NCBI GenBank assembly: GCA_021234155.1
Contig: JAJEKV010000021.1
Coordinates: 15,513,563 to 15,577,562 of the forward strand
Source: Isoetes taiwanensis
Lineage: Eukaryota; Streptophyta; Lycopodiopsida; Isoetales; Isoetaceae
Direction: 5' to 3'
Length of the DNA: 64,000 nucleotides
Position numbers and translations under genes: made by a program. The notes under the pieces were generated by a model, which saw only the letters and a program-made list of their open reading frames with translations, had not been told where the DNA came from and did not search any database. Position 1 is the first letter of the stretch. Each line of letters begins with the position of its first letter. Below, in pieces: positions 22,542 to 33,783 of this stretch.

Positions 22542-24556
22542 TTTTTTTTTTTTTTTGAAGGACGTCAAGCTTTATTCACCAACTAGAAACCAGAGCAACA
22601 TAAATGCAAAGACAGGATTATAACCCCAGTGGACAAACCGATCCAACCGAGCACAACCACACCGCCTATGCAAAAGAATGAATCAAGAAGGTAAGTATGC
22701 CAGATCAGTACTTTCTTCTCTTGATCAAGAGAAGAACAATTGTAAGCCATAACAATTTTATCTTGCGCCCACTGAAGAACAACCTCATCTGCAGTATCTA
22801 TGCCCTTAAAGATAAACAACCTCCTTCTCTTCCAGATTGACCATAAAAGCCAGCCGCATGCGAGATGAAAAGCTCGTTTCCGTTGTTTGGGCCAAGCATC
22901 AGGATAGATAGCAAGCAAAATTTGCTGGCTAGATCGAGGCGATGCCAAAAGGGTCAACAACCAAGACCATGCCTGCCGAAGCCTCTCACACAAGAAAAAA
23001 CAATGCTCAATACTCTCAACCCTTTGCTGGCATAAAGGGCAGAGCTCTGAAATCCGATTATCCATTTTATGGACTAACCTGTTGACTCTGAGGCATCTAT
23101 GGATCACTTGCCACCACAAAACTACTACTTTGGGGTGAAGCAGCTTATCCCATACCCATATCCAAACACTTTTCCATTGTGGCTGAGGGACCTGAAGATG
23201 CCATCTATTAGATGGAGGCAGGATTTCAGAATGCACAAGCAATTTATACACAGAAGACACAAACCGCCGTGGCTGGATATCCTGATGGCAACCCCATATG
23301 ACTACCTCAATCTGTGGACCAGAATCCTGTGGCAACAATGCAGCAATATGATTCCAGATTACTCTGTCCCATCTGTACAACAAGAACTTTGTTCTAAATG
23401 CTTCCCATGACATGAGATGATCAGACTCATACCAAGCTGCAATAGTATTGATACCAGCTGCTACCCATCGTCGTTGTGTCTTTGGATGAACAACCACACT
23501 TAGAGGCACATTCTGCGGGTGTCCGCAAAGGAATCCACCAAAGCATGGAGTGGACAACCGAAGACATGCCTCGGGATTAATATGGAAAAGAGACCGGCCG
23601 GTGTCCCAAGCCGCAAGCAACCCCTTTAGAAAGGGAGAAGCATTAGGATACGGATGCATATGATAAAGCAAAGCCCAAGGAAGGAGGGCTTAATGGAAGC
23701 CTTATGAAATGGGGAGACAATCTTTGAATCGGTGCACCAACAACCTCGGGCCGGAGAATCATCCTTACCAATGAAAATCCTCCAAATGAACTTTGATATC
23801 ATCACCTTGCTTTGGAGGTGAAAATCCAACATACCAAGACCACCAGGTACCTTAGGTCTAATGCATTTTAAGCCCAAGCTACCTTGACCCTTGCTCCTAA
23901 CTCATTTCCACCCCAAATAAAATTTCGACGATGCGCACAATCTCCTCCATCTTACAACTGCGGAGCTAGTAAAAGCCAGAGCGCCATGTAGACATGAGTA
24001 TTACTAAGAACACATTTAGCCCCAGTGATTCTACGGGCATGGACCGGTTTAGTTGTATTCCACCAAAACAAGTGCTTTTGCAACCCACTAATGATTTCAT
24101 CCCAAGCATCACGGCGAGCGAGACATGAATTCCAAGCGGGATACCAAGCAACTTTGTGGTATTGCCATGCGAAGAATCTTCAAGGATAGTCCAAAATACG
24201 AGGGAGGGATGGGGCTTGTCCAAGCGTCCACAAAACTGTACATTTTGCCACCCCTACAAGAACTCCCGATGCTAAGGAGAATGTGTCTAATAATAGCTTA
24301 GCATTACGAAGATTCTCATTACCGGCAATTAGGAACAAAAAGTGTCATCGGCATATTGGTTACATACCTCTTGAGAACCATCGTCCATTGGGAGGCCTTG
24401 AATAACACCATCTTGGGTAGCCACGGAGAAGAGCTGGGACAAGACTTACGCCACAATTGTGAAAAGCAAAGGGTGCTAAGGGACAACCACCTCGTCAATT
24501 CCTCTACCCACTACAAAAATATCCGATGGCTGCATACGGAAAAGGACGATGAATCT
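22542..24556 (-). mobile_element. 5'-truncated LINE inserted in X1
   Basis: The plus-strand T-run at 22542-22556 is the poly(A) tail of a minus-strand LINE. The 10-bp target duplication GGTCATTCAT flanks it (22532-22541 and 24557-24566), and X2 shows the uninterrupted site at 40211-40220. Thus its boundaries are well defined. The coding part at 23671-22583 is open; further 5' parts (24223-23626) are frame-broken, in a stretch poor in CTG/CAG. Confidence 0.95.
22583..23671 (-). CDS. LINE ORF2 C-terminal part with zf-RVT domain
   Basis: This 362-codon open frame carries the region after the RT core of plant L1-type LINEs. WIWVWDKLLHPKVVVLWWQV and HRCLRVNRLVHKMDNRISEL are followed by CPLCQQRVESIEHCFFLCER, the zf-RVT zinc-binding motif (CxxC ... 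HxFFxC). The N-terminal endonuclease is absent, and RT would be upstream in the damaged part (FLVILMST, KWNELGARVKVAWA-like traces at 24000-23880). It is a dead-on-arrival copy; the frame survives because of youth, not function. Confidence 0.8.
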   Translation of the reverse strand: MLYHMHPYPNASPFLKGLLAAWDTGRSLFHINPEACLRLSTPCFGGFLCGHPQNVPLSVVVHPKTQRRWVAAGINTIAAWYESDHLMSWEAFRTKFLLYRWDRVIWNHIAALLPQDSGPQIEVVIWGCHQDIQPRRFVSSVYKLLVHSEILPPSNRWHLQVPQPQWKSVWIWVWDKLLHPKVVVLWWQVIHRCLRVNRLVHKMDNRISELCPLCQQRVESIEHCFFLCERLRQAWSWLLTLLASPRSSQQILLAIYPDAWPKQRKRAFHLACGWLLWSIWKRRRLFIFKGIDTADEVVLQWAQDKIVMAYNCSSLDQEKKVLIWHTYLLDSFFCIGGVVVLGWIGLSTGVIILSLHLCCSGF

Positions 24557-24566
24557 GGTCATTCAT

Positions 24567-25970
24567 GTATTGAACAACTTAGAGTTTATACTTACCGCTG
24601 CCTACTTTGAACATGAGGAGGTGGTACAAGAAGAAGAAATGACTAACCTTGTTGTAAATGAGCAGGACTTGTCAGATATACAAGCTCAAGGTTGGCAGCA
24701 ACCTATTAGGAGGTTCCTTCAGTACCAAGAGATACCCTCTGGATTTTCAAAAAAGCCAAGCTTACAAGTTTAAGTTAAAATGTTTGACTTACTCCTTGGT
24801 TGATGACATTTTGTGCAAGGTAAACAGGGATGGTGTACTCTTAAGGTGTGTTGATGAAGATGAAGCTGCCCTGGTACTTGCTGAAAATCACAAAGGTGTT
24901 TGTGGTGGTCATTTTTGCACAGCAGAACACAAGCGCCAAGAAAATATTGAGGTCTGGTTACTTTTGGCCTCATTTATTTAAAGATTGTTATGATGTTATA
25001 AAGACTTGTCATCAATGCCAGATCTTTGGCAAAAGAATCTTGCACCCTGCTCCTCTTACAGGAATTGTATCCCCTGGTCCATTTCAAGTTTGGGGATTGG
25101 ACTATGTTGGCCCTATCAATTCTCCATCCTCAGCCCAGCATGAATACATTGTTGTAGCTACAGACCTGTTCACTAAGTGGTCAGAAGCAGCACCCTTAAG
25201 GAAAGCAAATGCCCATACTACTGCTAGATTTTTGCATGAGAATATTTGCTCTAGGTTTGGCATTCCCTTTAAAATTTTGACTGATAGGGGATCTACTTTT
25301 ATTAATGAGGTGATTAATTTTCTTGTTTCAAGCCTCAAGATCAAGCATGTGAAAAGTTCAGCCTATTATCCTCAAGGAAATGGCCAAGCTGAGTCTACTA
25401 ACAAAGTGCTTAAGGGTGTTTTGCAGAAAACAGTTTGCCAAAACCAAAGGGATTGGCACTTGAAATTATATGATGCTCTTTGGGCTCATAGAATCACCTC
25501 TAAAGCAGCTACTAATGCCTCACCTTTCAGTTTAGTATATGGAGTAGAGGCTGTCATCCCAGTCGAGTTAGAGATACCCTCTTTAAGGATGGCACTCAAG
25601 CTTGAATTGGAGTTTTCTGAGGCCTTGAAGCACAGGTATGAAGTTCTGTTAAAATTGGATGAAGAAAGGTTTGTTGCAGAGAATTACAATTTGCTGAAGA
25701 AGGCTAAGAGTGCAGCAGCCTTCAAGGCTGCTCACAAACTGCAAGATAAGTTTGCACCTATGGAATTAGTTTTGAAGTGGAATGCTGCAGATGAAGGAAA
25801 AGCTTCCCAAGTTTGAACACCCCTGGGAAGGTCCCTATCAAGTTTTAGGAGATGCTGGCTGCTCATCTTATAGATTGACAGATCTTGGTACAGGTTTAGA
25901 GTTGCCAAACCCTATTAATATTCAGCACCTTAAAAGATATTGGCCTCAGCACGCCTGTTTAAGTCTATTC
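24567..25970 (+). pseudogene. X1 integrase region
   Basis: After the end of RNase H (stop at 24771), integrase continues in the +1 frame. VCGGHF and CHQCQIFGKR form the HHCC zinc site. The catalytic core has VWGLDYVGPINSP, ILTDRGSTFINE and YYPQGNGQAESTNKVL, giving D-D-E. The C-terminal part has PKFEHPWEGPYQVLGDAG, the GPY/F module, and ends INIQHLKRYWPQH near 25955. There is no chromodomain. A frameshift lies near 24925 and another near 25800. It would insert element cDNA. Confidence 0.85.
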
Positions 25971-26588
25971 ACTTCTATATAAACAGTTGTTCTAGCTTAG
26001 AATAGGTTAGTCTATAACTTCAAAGTTGTGGTTTTAAAATTTCTTTTGATTTGCATATTTCCTTTGAGGTTTAATAGTGTTTGTTTCTGTTTGGCTGCAG
26101 GGATGTTGCCACAGGGGATAAGACTTTGATTATTACCTACTAATGAGTTCTATGTTGTCATGACAGGGCCATTTGTCAAAACATTTCATCTGTCTTTTAA
26201 ACTGGCTTATTCTTCATGAGATCTTGCTTCTTCATTGGAGTGCTAGAGTGCTATCCATATATAATTTTCCATATCTTGCTTAGCACTCATGCTAACTTTG
26301 ATTTTACTGTCATATGCAGGTTCATTCTTTTCTCTTCCATTTCCATCTGCCTATAAGTTGCCTTACATACCATTTCAGCCTTCTATTCTTTTATTTTCAT
26401 TCCCTATAATGCTCTGCACCACATTTCCACCATTGCAGAGTTCATCTCATACTCATACCACTCTCTTTCATCATTCTACATCATTCTGTCACCTGCACCA
26501 GTAACATTTTTGCATTATCTGAAGATCCTCAGTCTAAGTTTACATCTTTTAGGCTGAGGGGACCAGCCTATTCTTTCCTTTGAGGAGA
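25971..26588 (+). other. X1 3' untranslated region
   Basis: Non-coding sequence lies between the integrase end and the 3' LTR; it matches 41585-42202 of X2. The purine-rich TTTGAGGAGA immediately before the LTR (26579-26588) is the likely plus-strand primer (polypurine tract). Confidence 0.7.
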
Positions 26589-29052
26589 TGTTGCCCATTT
26601 CTGGCAACATGGACCAGCATTTATGTGTCAGAACCTTTGTTTCATTTATATTTCCTCTAAGGAAAAGTTCCAGGCTATTGTGATCCCATTAGAGTTTGGA
26701 AGACATTTGACCAAGATTGGAAGGCATTGGGGATCTCATATTATAGCCTAGTCTTTTCTTTGAGGTAAAACACCTTTCTAGTCACATTCCCATTTGTTTA
26801 ACATTTTCCCTTTGATTTGAAGACCAGGCAAAGGCTATAGCAAGTTTATCAAGGAGTCACAAGGCATTTTACCAAAGTTCAACCTTATGAAGCTTACTTG
26901 AGTTACATTATTAGTTTTGAGGTCACACACATGAGAATACCATCTTGGAAGTGAAAATTGCTCTTATTCTAGCCTTGAAGTTTGGAAGACCCTTAGAGAA
27001 GTATGGAAGACCCTTAGGCTTTTGAGCAAGCTTACGATTTGAGCTTTAGAAATAATATGTGATGAAATCAAGTGCTACAGAGATATCCATTCTTTTCTCC
27101 ATTCCATCTTATATCCCCCTTTTTATATCCCAAGAGCCTTCATAAAACCTTTCTTTCACCATTTTTTCCACCTTTGAGTCCTTTTCTCATCATTTCACTA
27201 CCCATTTTTTTATTGATCCTACCTTCATTTGGGAATTGCCCCCTAAAGATCTTGAAAACTGAAAAAGGCAAGAAAACTCTATTTTCACCCTCATTTCATC
27301 TTCCTAAACCTATTCTAGTCCAATTGCACCTTTTCCCCATCTTTTTCCATGATTTTTTCACCATCCCCAAGTTGCAGTATTCATTGACCATGGGTCAAAG
27401 GGGCCAAAAATTTAAATGTTTCAGCTCGACCTAAAATTTCTCTAGATGGAAAGCTTGTCAAAAAAGAGCTAATTTGGCTTTTTTAAATTTTGTAAAAACC
27501 CTTGCAAAGGCCTTCAAATTTGGATTCTTGGGATGCGTGCCATAAAAATAAAACAAAAAAACCTATTCTAGCCTATCTACCCTATCTATTTCCACATCAT
27601 TTCCACATCCCCCCCATTCTCATTTCCATCTCATTTCCACGTGGCAGCAGGGCGTGGGGGCCAGACACGGGCTGGTAGTCCCCTCTGCGTGGCACGCAAA
27701 GTTATTAGACACGTCAGCATTATTCCTTATATACAGAAGCTGCCAAAACCTTTTCGGCCTGTGGGATATATAACAGTTAAGAATTTTTTCGACGAACCCT
27801 AAAAAATAGGGGAAACTGCTAAATCCGGCCAATTCGTGCCTAAATCTGATTGAAGCCCGCCAAATTTCACCCGAAATTACCTCCTGAACCTTTTCCGAGA
27901 CCTTGGGGATCCTCTGTGGCACTTGATCCGGGAAGAATTGCTCAAATTTGGCCTTAAATCACTCGGCCGAGCTAGTTTGTGGGCAGAACGGTTCTTAAAC
28001 TAGCAATGCAGATCAAATCGACACGTCCCCTCAGAGATAGACCTCTGTGATCTTGGCGCATTGAATATTTTGATATTATCTTGCTCTACTCTGCTCAGAT
28101 TTTGCTCTGCTCTGCTCGAAATTGAAGATCTGACCCGGTGTGACCTGTTCGACATTGAGGCACTTCAACTACAACTCAAATAATCATTTCATTTTGCTTC
28201 ATTGGTAGTTTTGAGGCTCTCTAGAGGCTCAGACAGCCCTGGAATTTGCTCTCAAGCACTATTATTTTTTAAACTTTGGTAATACCCTGTTGACACTATC
28301 AAATTTTCTGTATCACATTGCTATAATGCATAGTCTTTGCCTGGAAAATTATTGTCATCATTGTTCATTCATCTTTTGTAACTCTGCATTGTTTTTTTAA
28401 AGCTTAAAACTAAATACAAAGCCAAAAATATTTATTCCAAGTTATGTCCTCTTCAGGTAGTTGCATTTCATCTTTGTAAAGATCTTAGAAGTCTATATAT
28501 TCAGAAAAAACATATAAAAAGACTTTTCTTCATAACTGTTACAGAGTTTGTTTTCTTTATATAATTTTGGCTACTTACAGAGAAACTAAATCATCCTTTT
28601 GCTATTTAAACCTTATGCACGTGATCCAGAGGCTATTCTGAAGCTGCCTGCACAGATCCCAACCCAAAATTCCTTATCGAACTCCATCTGCAAATTTTGG
28701 CTCTCTGTTTTGGCACTGGCCAACTTTTTGACCTGACTTTGACCTCGATTTTCGTGACCTTCGTTTATTCAAATCAAGCCAAATTTTCACCAAAAGTTTC
28801 CTCTGTTTGTTGACCATCTATACCATCAATCAGATCTCAAAAATCTCATAGGGTTTGTCTGCAAGATCAGATTTTGCTCTGACAGTTTTTTCAGTTTCAG
28901 GGACTTTAGTGATTTTGAGAAAACCAGCACTTAAAATCAATTTTCTTGTTTCATATGATAAGGATTGATCACCCTAAGTGATCTGGAGGTTCTAACCACT
29001 TTGTTTGAGCTTCCTTTGAGGTTAGACTAAAGTTCCAGGTTTTAGGCTAACA
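26589..29052 (+). repeat. X1 3' LTR, 2464 bp
   Basis: It begins TGTTGCCCATTTCTGGCAAC and ends TTTTAGGCTAACA. It is near-identical to 33784-36241 and, except at CTG/CAG words, to 42203-44676. A TATA-like GGGATATATAACAG is at 27763. Confidence 0.92.
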
Positions 29053-30903
29053 GGACCACGCCACCATATGGTCCGATATATGGTCTATCTCCCTCTGAGT
29101 TGAAGGTTTTACAGGATTATATTAAAGAGAATTTAGCCACTGGCTTCATTCGACATTCTCAGTCCCCTGCTGGAGCGCCTATCTTCTTCGTCAAAAAGAA
29201 GGATGGTTCGCTGCGTCTGGTCGTTGATTATCGTGGCCTCAATAAAATCACAGTGCCAAATCGGTATCCGCTTCCTCTGATCCCAGAGTTGTTGGAACGA
29301 CTCCAAGGTGCGCACTATTTTACGAAGATTGATCTTCGGGGTGCCTATAATCTTATTCGGATCCGGGAGTGTGATGAGTGGAAAACAGCCTTTCGTACTC
29401 GTATGGCCATTTTGAGTACACAGTTATGCCGTTTGGACTTACCAATGCTCCGGCAGTATTTCAGCATATGGCCAATGATGTTTTTCGAGAGTTCTTAGAC
29501 ACTTTTGTTATCATCTATTTGGATGATATCCTTATTTATTCTAAGACTCTCGAAGAACATGAAAGACATGTTCGACCAGTCCTTCAAAAAGCTTAAGTAA
29601 GCATGGATTATATGCCAAACTTGAGAAGTGCCAGTTCGAACAGGATAATGTGGAGTTCCTTGGCTATTGCATCACACCACATGGAGTCTCTATGGATCCT
29701 GAAAAGGTCAGCACTGTTCTGGAGTGGCAAACACCTTCATCCGTTCGAGATGTTCAGTGTTTTCTTGGGTTTGCCAATTTCTATCGGCGTTTCATCCGGG
29801 ATTATTCGGAGATTGCTCTTCCTTTGACACGCCTCACTGTCAAGGATGTGTCATTCGAATGGGTATGTAGGCGGAATGCTTTTTGTTACCCTGAAGCATG
29901 CTTTCACCACGGCGCCAGTTCTTGCTCATGCAGATCCTTTGTGCCCATATGTTGTTGAAGCAGATGCTTCTGATTTTGCGCTTGGTGGGATCCTGTCATA
30001 GGAGGGGGATGACCATGAATTGCATCCAATCGCCTTATAAGGTCACAGTCTATACAGATCACCGAAATCTCGAATATTTTCAGTCTGCTCGAGTGCTCAA
30101 CCGTCGCCAGGCCCGGTGGCATACTCAAGTATTATCCTGGTGGATCCCTCCAAGGAAAGCCTGATGCCTTGTCTCGACGCTCCTACCTTGAGCCCAAACT
30201 AGGTGATCCTGCATATGATCAGCAATCACAGGTTATTTTAGGGCCTGATCGGTTCCAGCTTATGGCTCTCACTTTGTTCGAGAGGCCTCATGATACAGCC
30301 TTGTTGGAGTCTGTTCGAGCATCTCTGCCCTCCGATCCATTGGCTCAAGATGTATTCTCACACCTTGGCGCTGCATCATCCTCTCAGCAGATGGGATCAG
30401 ACTATGATCGTTTTGAGGTTCGAGATGGACTCCTGCTCCGTGATGGGCTTCTATATGTGCCAGATGGTGCTTCTAGGCTTCAGGTTCTTCAGGCTTGCCA
30501 TGATTCACCTCTGGCCGGACACTTTGGAGTAGCCAAGACTCTTGAACTTATTAGTCGAGAGTATTGGTGGCCAGGTCTTCGTCGCTCTGTCGAAGCTTTT
30601 ATTCGATCCTGTGACATCTGCTGTCGAGCCAAGGTTCCAAGGCATCTTCCTCATGGCCTGCTTCAGCCTTTACCAGTTCCAGCCGGTCCTTGGAAGAGTA
30701 TTTCAGTGGATTTTATTGTCGAGCTTCCATCCTCCCAGGGCCATGACGCCATCCTTGTTGTTGTTGACCGTTTTTCCAAGATGGCACATTTCGTTCCTTG
30801 CAGCACTTCTATCTCTAGTGAAGCCACAACGGTTCTCTTGCTTCGAGAGGTGGTTCGACTCCATGGCTTACCAGATAACATTGTCGATGACATGACCCTC
30901 AAT
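29053..30903 (+). pseudogene. Family Y pol fragment 1: RT, RNase H, integrase start
   Basis: RT reads [38 protein letters not shown], the [15 protein letters not shown] motif, and [18 protein letters not shown] (catalytic YLDD near 29518). RNase H follows with a deletion near 30000 relative to 46080-46200. The 248-codon frame at 30169-30915 covers the integrase zinc region (HFGVAKTLELISREYWWPGL ... CDICCRAKVPR) and the first catalytic Asp region (VDFIVELPSSQGHDAILVVV). It stops at LPDNIVDDMTLNSRR, before the second Asp is placed. The left edge is exactly the end of the X1 LTR. Confidence 0.88.
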
Positions 30904-31779
30904 TCAAGGCGGTAAACTCCCGAGCATCGTTCATATGATTGTCCTATTGATTTGCGGCGGGGGCGCCGCCCATATGGTCCGATATATGGTCTATCTCTGG
31001 CGAGTTGAAGGTTTTACGAGATTATATTGAGGAGAATCTCGCCCGCTTGGCTTCATTCGACATTCTCGGTCCCTTGCGAGCGCCTATCTTCTTTGTCAAA
31101 AAGAAGGATGATTCACTACGGTTGGTCGTTGATTATCGCGGCCTCAACAAAATCACAGTACCGAATCGGTATCCGCTTCCTCTGATCCCAGAGTTGTTGG
31201 AGCGACTTCAAGGTGCGCATTATTTTACGAAGATTGATCTTCGGGGTGCCTACAATCTTATTCGGATCCGGGAGGGTGATGAGTGGAAAACAGCTTTTCG
31301 TACTCGGTATGGCCATTTCGAGTACACAGTTATGCCGTTTGGACTTACCAATGCCCCGGCAGTATTCCAGCATATGGCCAATGATGTTTTTCGAGAGTTC
31401 TTAGACACTTTTGTTATCCTCTATCTGGATGATATTCTTGTTTCTTCTAAGACTCTCGACGAACATGAGAGGCATGTTCGACAGGTCCTTCAGAAGCTTC
31501 GTGAGCATGGGTTATATGCCAAACTTGAGAAGTGTCAGTTCGAGCAGGATAATGTGGAGTTCCTTGGCTATCGCATCACTCCACATGGAGTCTCTATGGA
31601 CCCCGAAAAGGTTAGCACTGTTCTGGAGTGGCAAACCCCTTCATCCGTTCGAGATGTTCAGTGTTTCCTTGGGTTTGCCAATTTCTATCGGCGTTTCATC
31701 CGGGATTATTCGGAGATTGCTCTTCCTTTGACACACCTCACGGTCAAAGACGTGCCATTTGAATGGACTGTGGAAGCGG
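30904..31779 (+). pseudogene. Family Y pol fragment 2: RT only
   Basis: A second RT copy follows directly. The frame 31005-31823 is open through RT, with [59 protein letters not shown] (catalytic YLDD) and [20 protein letters not shown]. It ends at the start of RNase H ([10 protein letters not shown]), where LTR-flank sequence begins at 31780. It is a partial duplicate rather than a continuation. Confidence 0.88.
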
Positions 31780-31790
31780 AATCACACGGA

Positions 31791-32296
31791 TGCAAAAAGG
31801 TAGTTGCACAAGACAGGGTTTGAACTCGCAACCTTCCAGTTGCGAGTCACACACCCTTGCCAAGTGCGCTACCAATATTTGTTGAAGACATTCCTTCACG
31901 TCTTCCTCATATGTGGGACTATCTCTAGAAGGTTCTAGAATGTTCTAGAACCTAAATGCATGCGCGACACTTGGCGCGATCTCATCCATTGGAGTGGCGC
32001 GATCCTGACCGTTGGTCTAGATATATAAGGAGGCACCTCCTTCTTGTCAAACCATTCCGGTTCAACGCCAGTCTTGAGCCTTCTAGGCATCTGTCTCGTA
32101 TTCCTGCTTGCCTTCGGGCTATTGTATTCTTGATTCCTGTTCATATATCAGATTCTTTGCCGATCTTGGCGTATTTCTTCCATATTTCTTGCGTATTTTC
32201 CACATATTTTCCTTGTTTTCAGTAGGTTCATGATGGTTTGAACGGAATCCCTTACCAGTTCTTATGCGCTCGATCCTAAACATTTTTTTTTGCTCA
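31791..32296 (+). repeat. Family Y 5' LTR
   Basis: The LTR ends at about 32296 (TTTGCTCA). Its start is either 31791 (TGCAAAAAGG, including the hairpin) or 31880 (TGTTGAAGACATTCC). A promoter-like ATATATAAGGAGG box is at 32022. Gag begins 23 bases downstream. No clear primer site for tRNA-Met was found. Confidence 0.75.
31799..31873 (-). other. Imperfect hairpin with tRNA-like features
   Basis: A ~34-bp imperfect inverted repeat (GGTAG...CTACC) has the 6-base apex TTCCAG. On the minus strand it reads TTGGTAGCGCACTTGGC, a D-arm-like start, then GCGAGTTCAAACCC, a B-box-like block, and ends before TTTTT, a Pol III stop signal. The cloverleaf is not canonical. The same block precedes the Y LTR at 47878-47953, so it belongs to the family Y LTR end rather than being a free tRNA gene. 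Confidence 0.5.
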
Positions 32297-32318
32297 TAGT
32301 TGGTGATTTTATATCTAT

Positions 32319-33060
32319 GGAGGAGGTTCCGACTTTATTACAACAGGTCCAGCAGCTTGTTCAAGTATGCCAGCAGTTGCAGTTGGACAATAAAGAGCTT
32401 AAGGAACGTATTGCTTCACATGAATACTTCTGGCTTCGGGATTGAGGCTATCGAGCCTAATTTCAGCCTGCCGAGAGAAGTTTGGCGGCTTTTCGGTCCA
32501 AGCTCCCTGATTTTTTGAATAAGATCGGGCTTGTGATTCAGCTACATCCTCATAGATATCCCACATTTCAAGAACACGTGGGGCTGATTGGTTCTCTTCT
32601 TCTACAGGGCCAGCTCTAAGTTGGTTTGCTCCTTTATTGGAGAAAGGCGCCTTACTCATACCCTACCACATGCATTTATATTTGTTTGTTCTTCTGAGCC
32701 AGCTCTAAGTTGGTTTGCTCCTTTATTGGAGAAAGGGGCCCCGAGAATGCAAGATTTTGCTTGCTTTCCTTTGTAGAACTTCGAAGCATGCTTTGGACAC
32801 ACCGTCGGTAGACAAAGATCCACAAAACTTTGCAACTTAAGGCAAGGCTCTCGCCCGGCTTCGATATATGCATCAGAATTTCGTCAAATTCGCGATGAAT
32901 CTTGCTGGGCTGATATTGCGCCGAGATTGTTTCGAAGGGGTTCTGGCGGATGTCAAAGATATGTTGTTGTCTATGGAGGATCCGGAGTTTGGAAGAAGCC
33001 ATCGATTTGCGATTCGATGTGATAATCGGCTCTTTGAGCGTAGGCAAGAGAGCGTAGGTC
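32319..33060 (+). pseudogene. Family Y gag
   Basis: ATG at 32319 opens MEEVPTLLQQVQQLVQVCQQ, a short coiled coil, stopped at 32445. Shifted frames continue a capsid-like region (FLNKIGLVIQLHPHRYPTFQ, LSWFAPLLEKGAP). A 39-base block (CAGCTCTAAGTTGGTTTGCT...) occurs twice, at 32609 and 32699, so a ~90-bp segment is duplicated here. It would encode the structural protein of the chromovirus; this copy is not translatable throughout. Confidence 0.65.
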
Positions 33061-33189
33061 GGTCTTTCAATTACACAAGCGCCTATAGCTAATGCCTTCC
33101 CGGCCTTATCTGTAGAATCTAGCGGACTGGACTGAGCCTATCACATTGATCCGGGCAGTTCGAGGACCCTTATCTGCGTAGAAGCGGTG

Positions 33190-33783
33190 TCGGAGAGAGG
33201 CTAATCTTTGCCTCTCTTTTGGGAGGAGTGGCCATATCGCTCGTGGATGCCCCCATGAAGCGCCCTAAATCGGTCGGAAAACTTGAGGGGCGGTCCGAAA
33301 TAGGAGTCTCGTCGTGGCCGCCTTTTCTCAGACTCCTTCCACATTTCCTGACATGTTTATTCCATCAGATAAGGTCAGCAAGGCATTCTTCATCCCTATA
33401 TCATTGAAATCGGAAGTTGGAGAATTGCAAGTGTTGGCGCAACTTGATTGTGGTGCAAATGCTTGCTTTATGGATAGTGTGTTTTGCCGGTAAACCCATC
33501 GCCATCCCTAGCCTAGAAGCAAGGTTGAGCATCCCGGGGCTTACGTCGAAGTGATTGATGGGCGGGGGATCTCCTCGGGTGCGATCCGCGAATGTCTTTG
33601 CGCCTCTTCAGGTTTTGTTCGAGGGAGTTTCTTGTCGTATTTCCTTCAATCTCATTGCTAGCCCTCATGCGCCAATAGTCTTGGGTCTGCCCTGGCTCGA
33701 GCTACATAACCCGCAGATTGATTGGCGTACTAGATCATTTCGATTTGCTGGTTCTAGCTCTAGTTCCAGTTCATATTTGCAGA
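33190..33783 (+). pseudogene. Family Y nucleocapsid knuckle and protease
   Basis: CLSFGRSGHIARGC (about 33205) is a CCHC knuckle with its second Cys lost, where CTG/CAG corruption is likely. The retropepsin follows: VLAQLDCGANACFMDSVF (active-site DCGA, about 33440), and [20 protein letters not shown], then [20 protein letters not shown] (about 33690). The frame is cut at 33783 by insertion of element X2 and the downstream spacer resumes at 44677. Confidence 0.75.

Larger units (their letters stand above)
16927..29052 (+). mobile_element. Gypsy element X, copy 1 (5' LTR truncated, LINE inside)
   Basis: A 12.1-kb LTR element runs in the order partial 5' LTR, primer site, gag, protease, archaeal-type RNase H, RT with degenerate RNase H, integrase, 3' UTR, full 3' LTR. 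The 3' LTR (26589-29052) begins TGTTGCCC and ends GCTAACA. The 5' LTR lacks its first ~837 bp and starts abruptly at the junction with Z. A minus-strand LINE at 22542-24556 splits the RNase H end. The right flank is family Y RT. Sister copy X2 is at 33784-44676. Confidence 0.9.

Noticed and set aside
26289-26504. 71-codon frame shared by X1 and X2 3' UTRs
   Set aside because: Low-complexity Phe/Ser/Pro composition with no domain; identity is explained by the elements being copies.
27072-27434. 120-codon plus-strand ORF in the X LTR
   Set aside because: Phe/Pro/Ser-rich, lies wholly inside the LTR and is broken in other copies.
31799-31873. A functional tRNA gene
   Set aside because: No 7-bp acceptor stem or proper T-stem can be formed, and the same block recurs in an LTR context.
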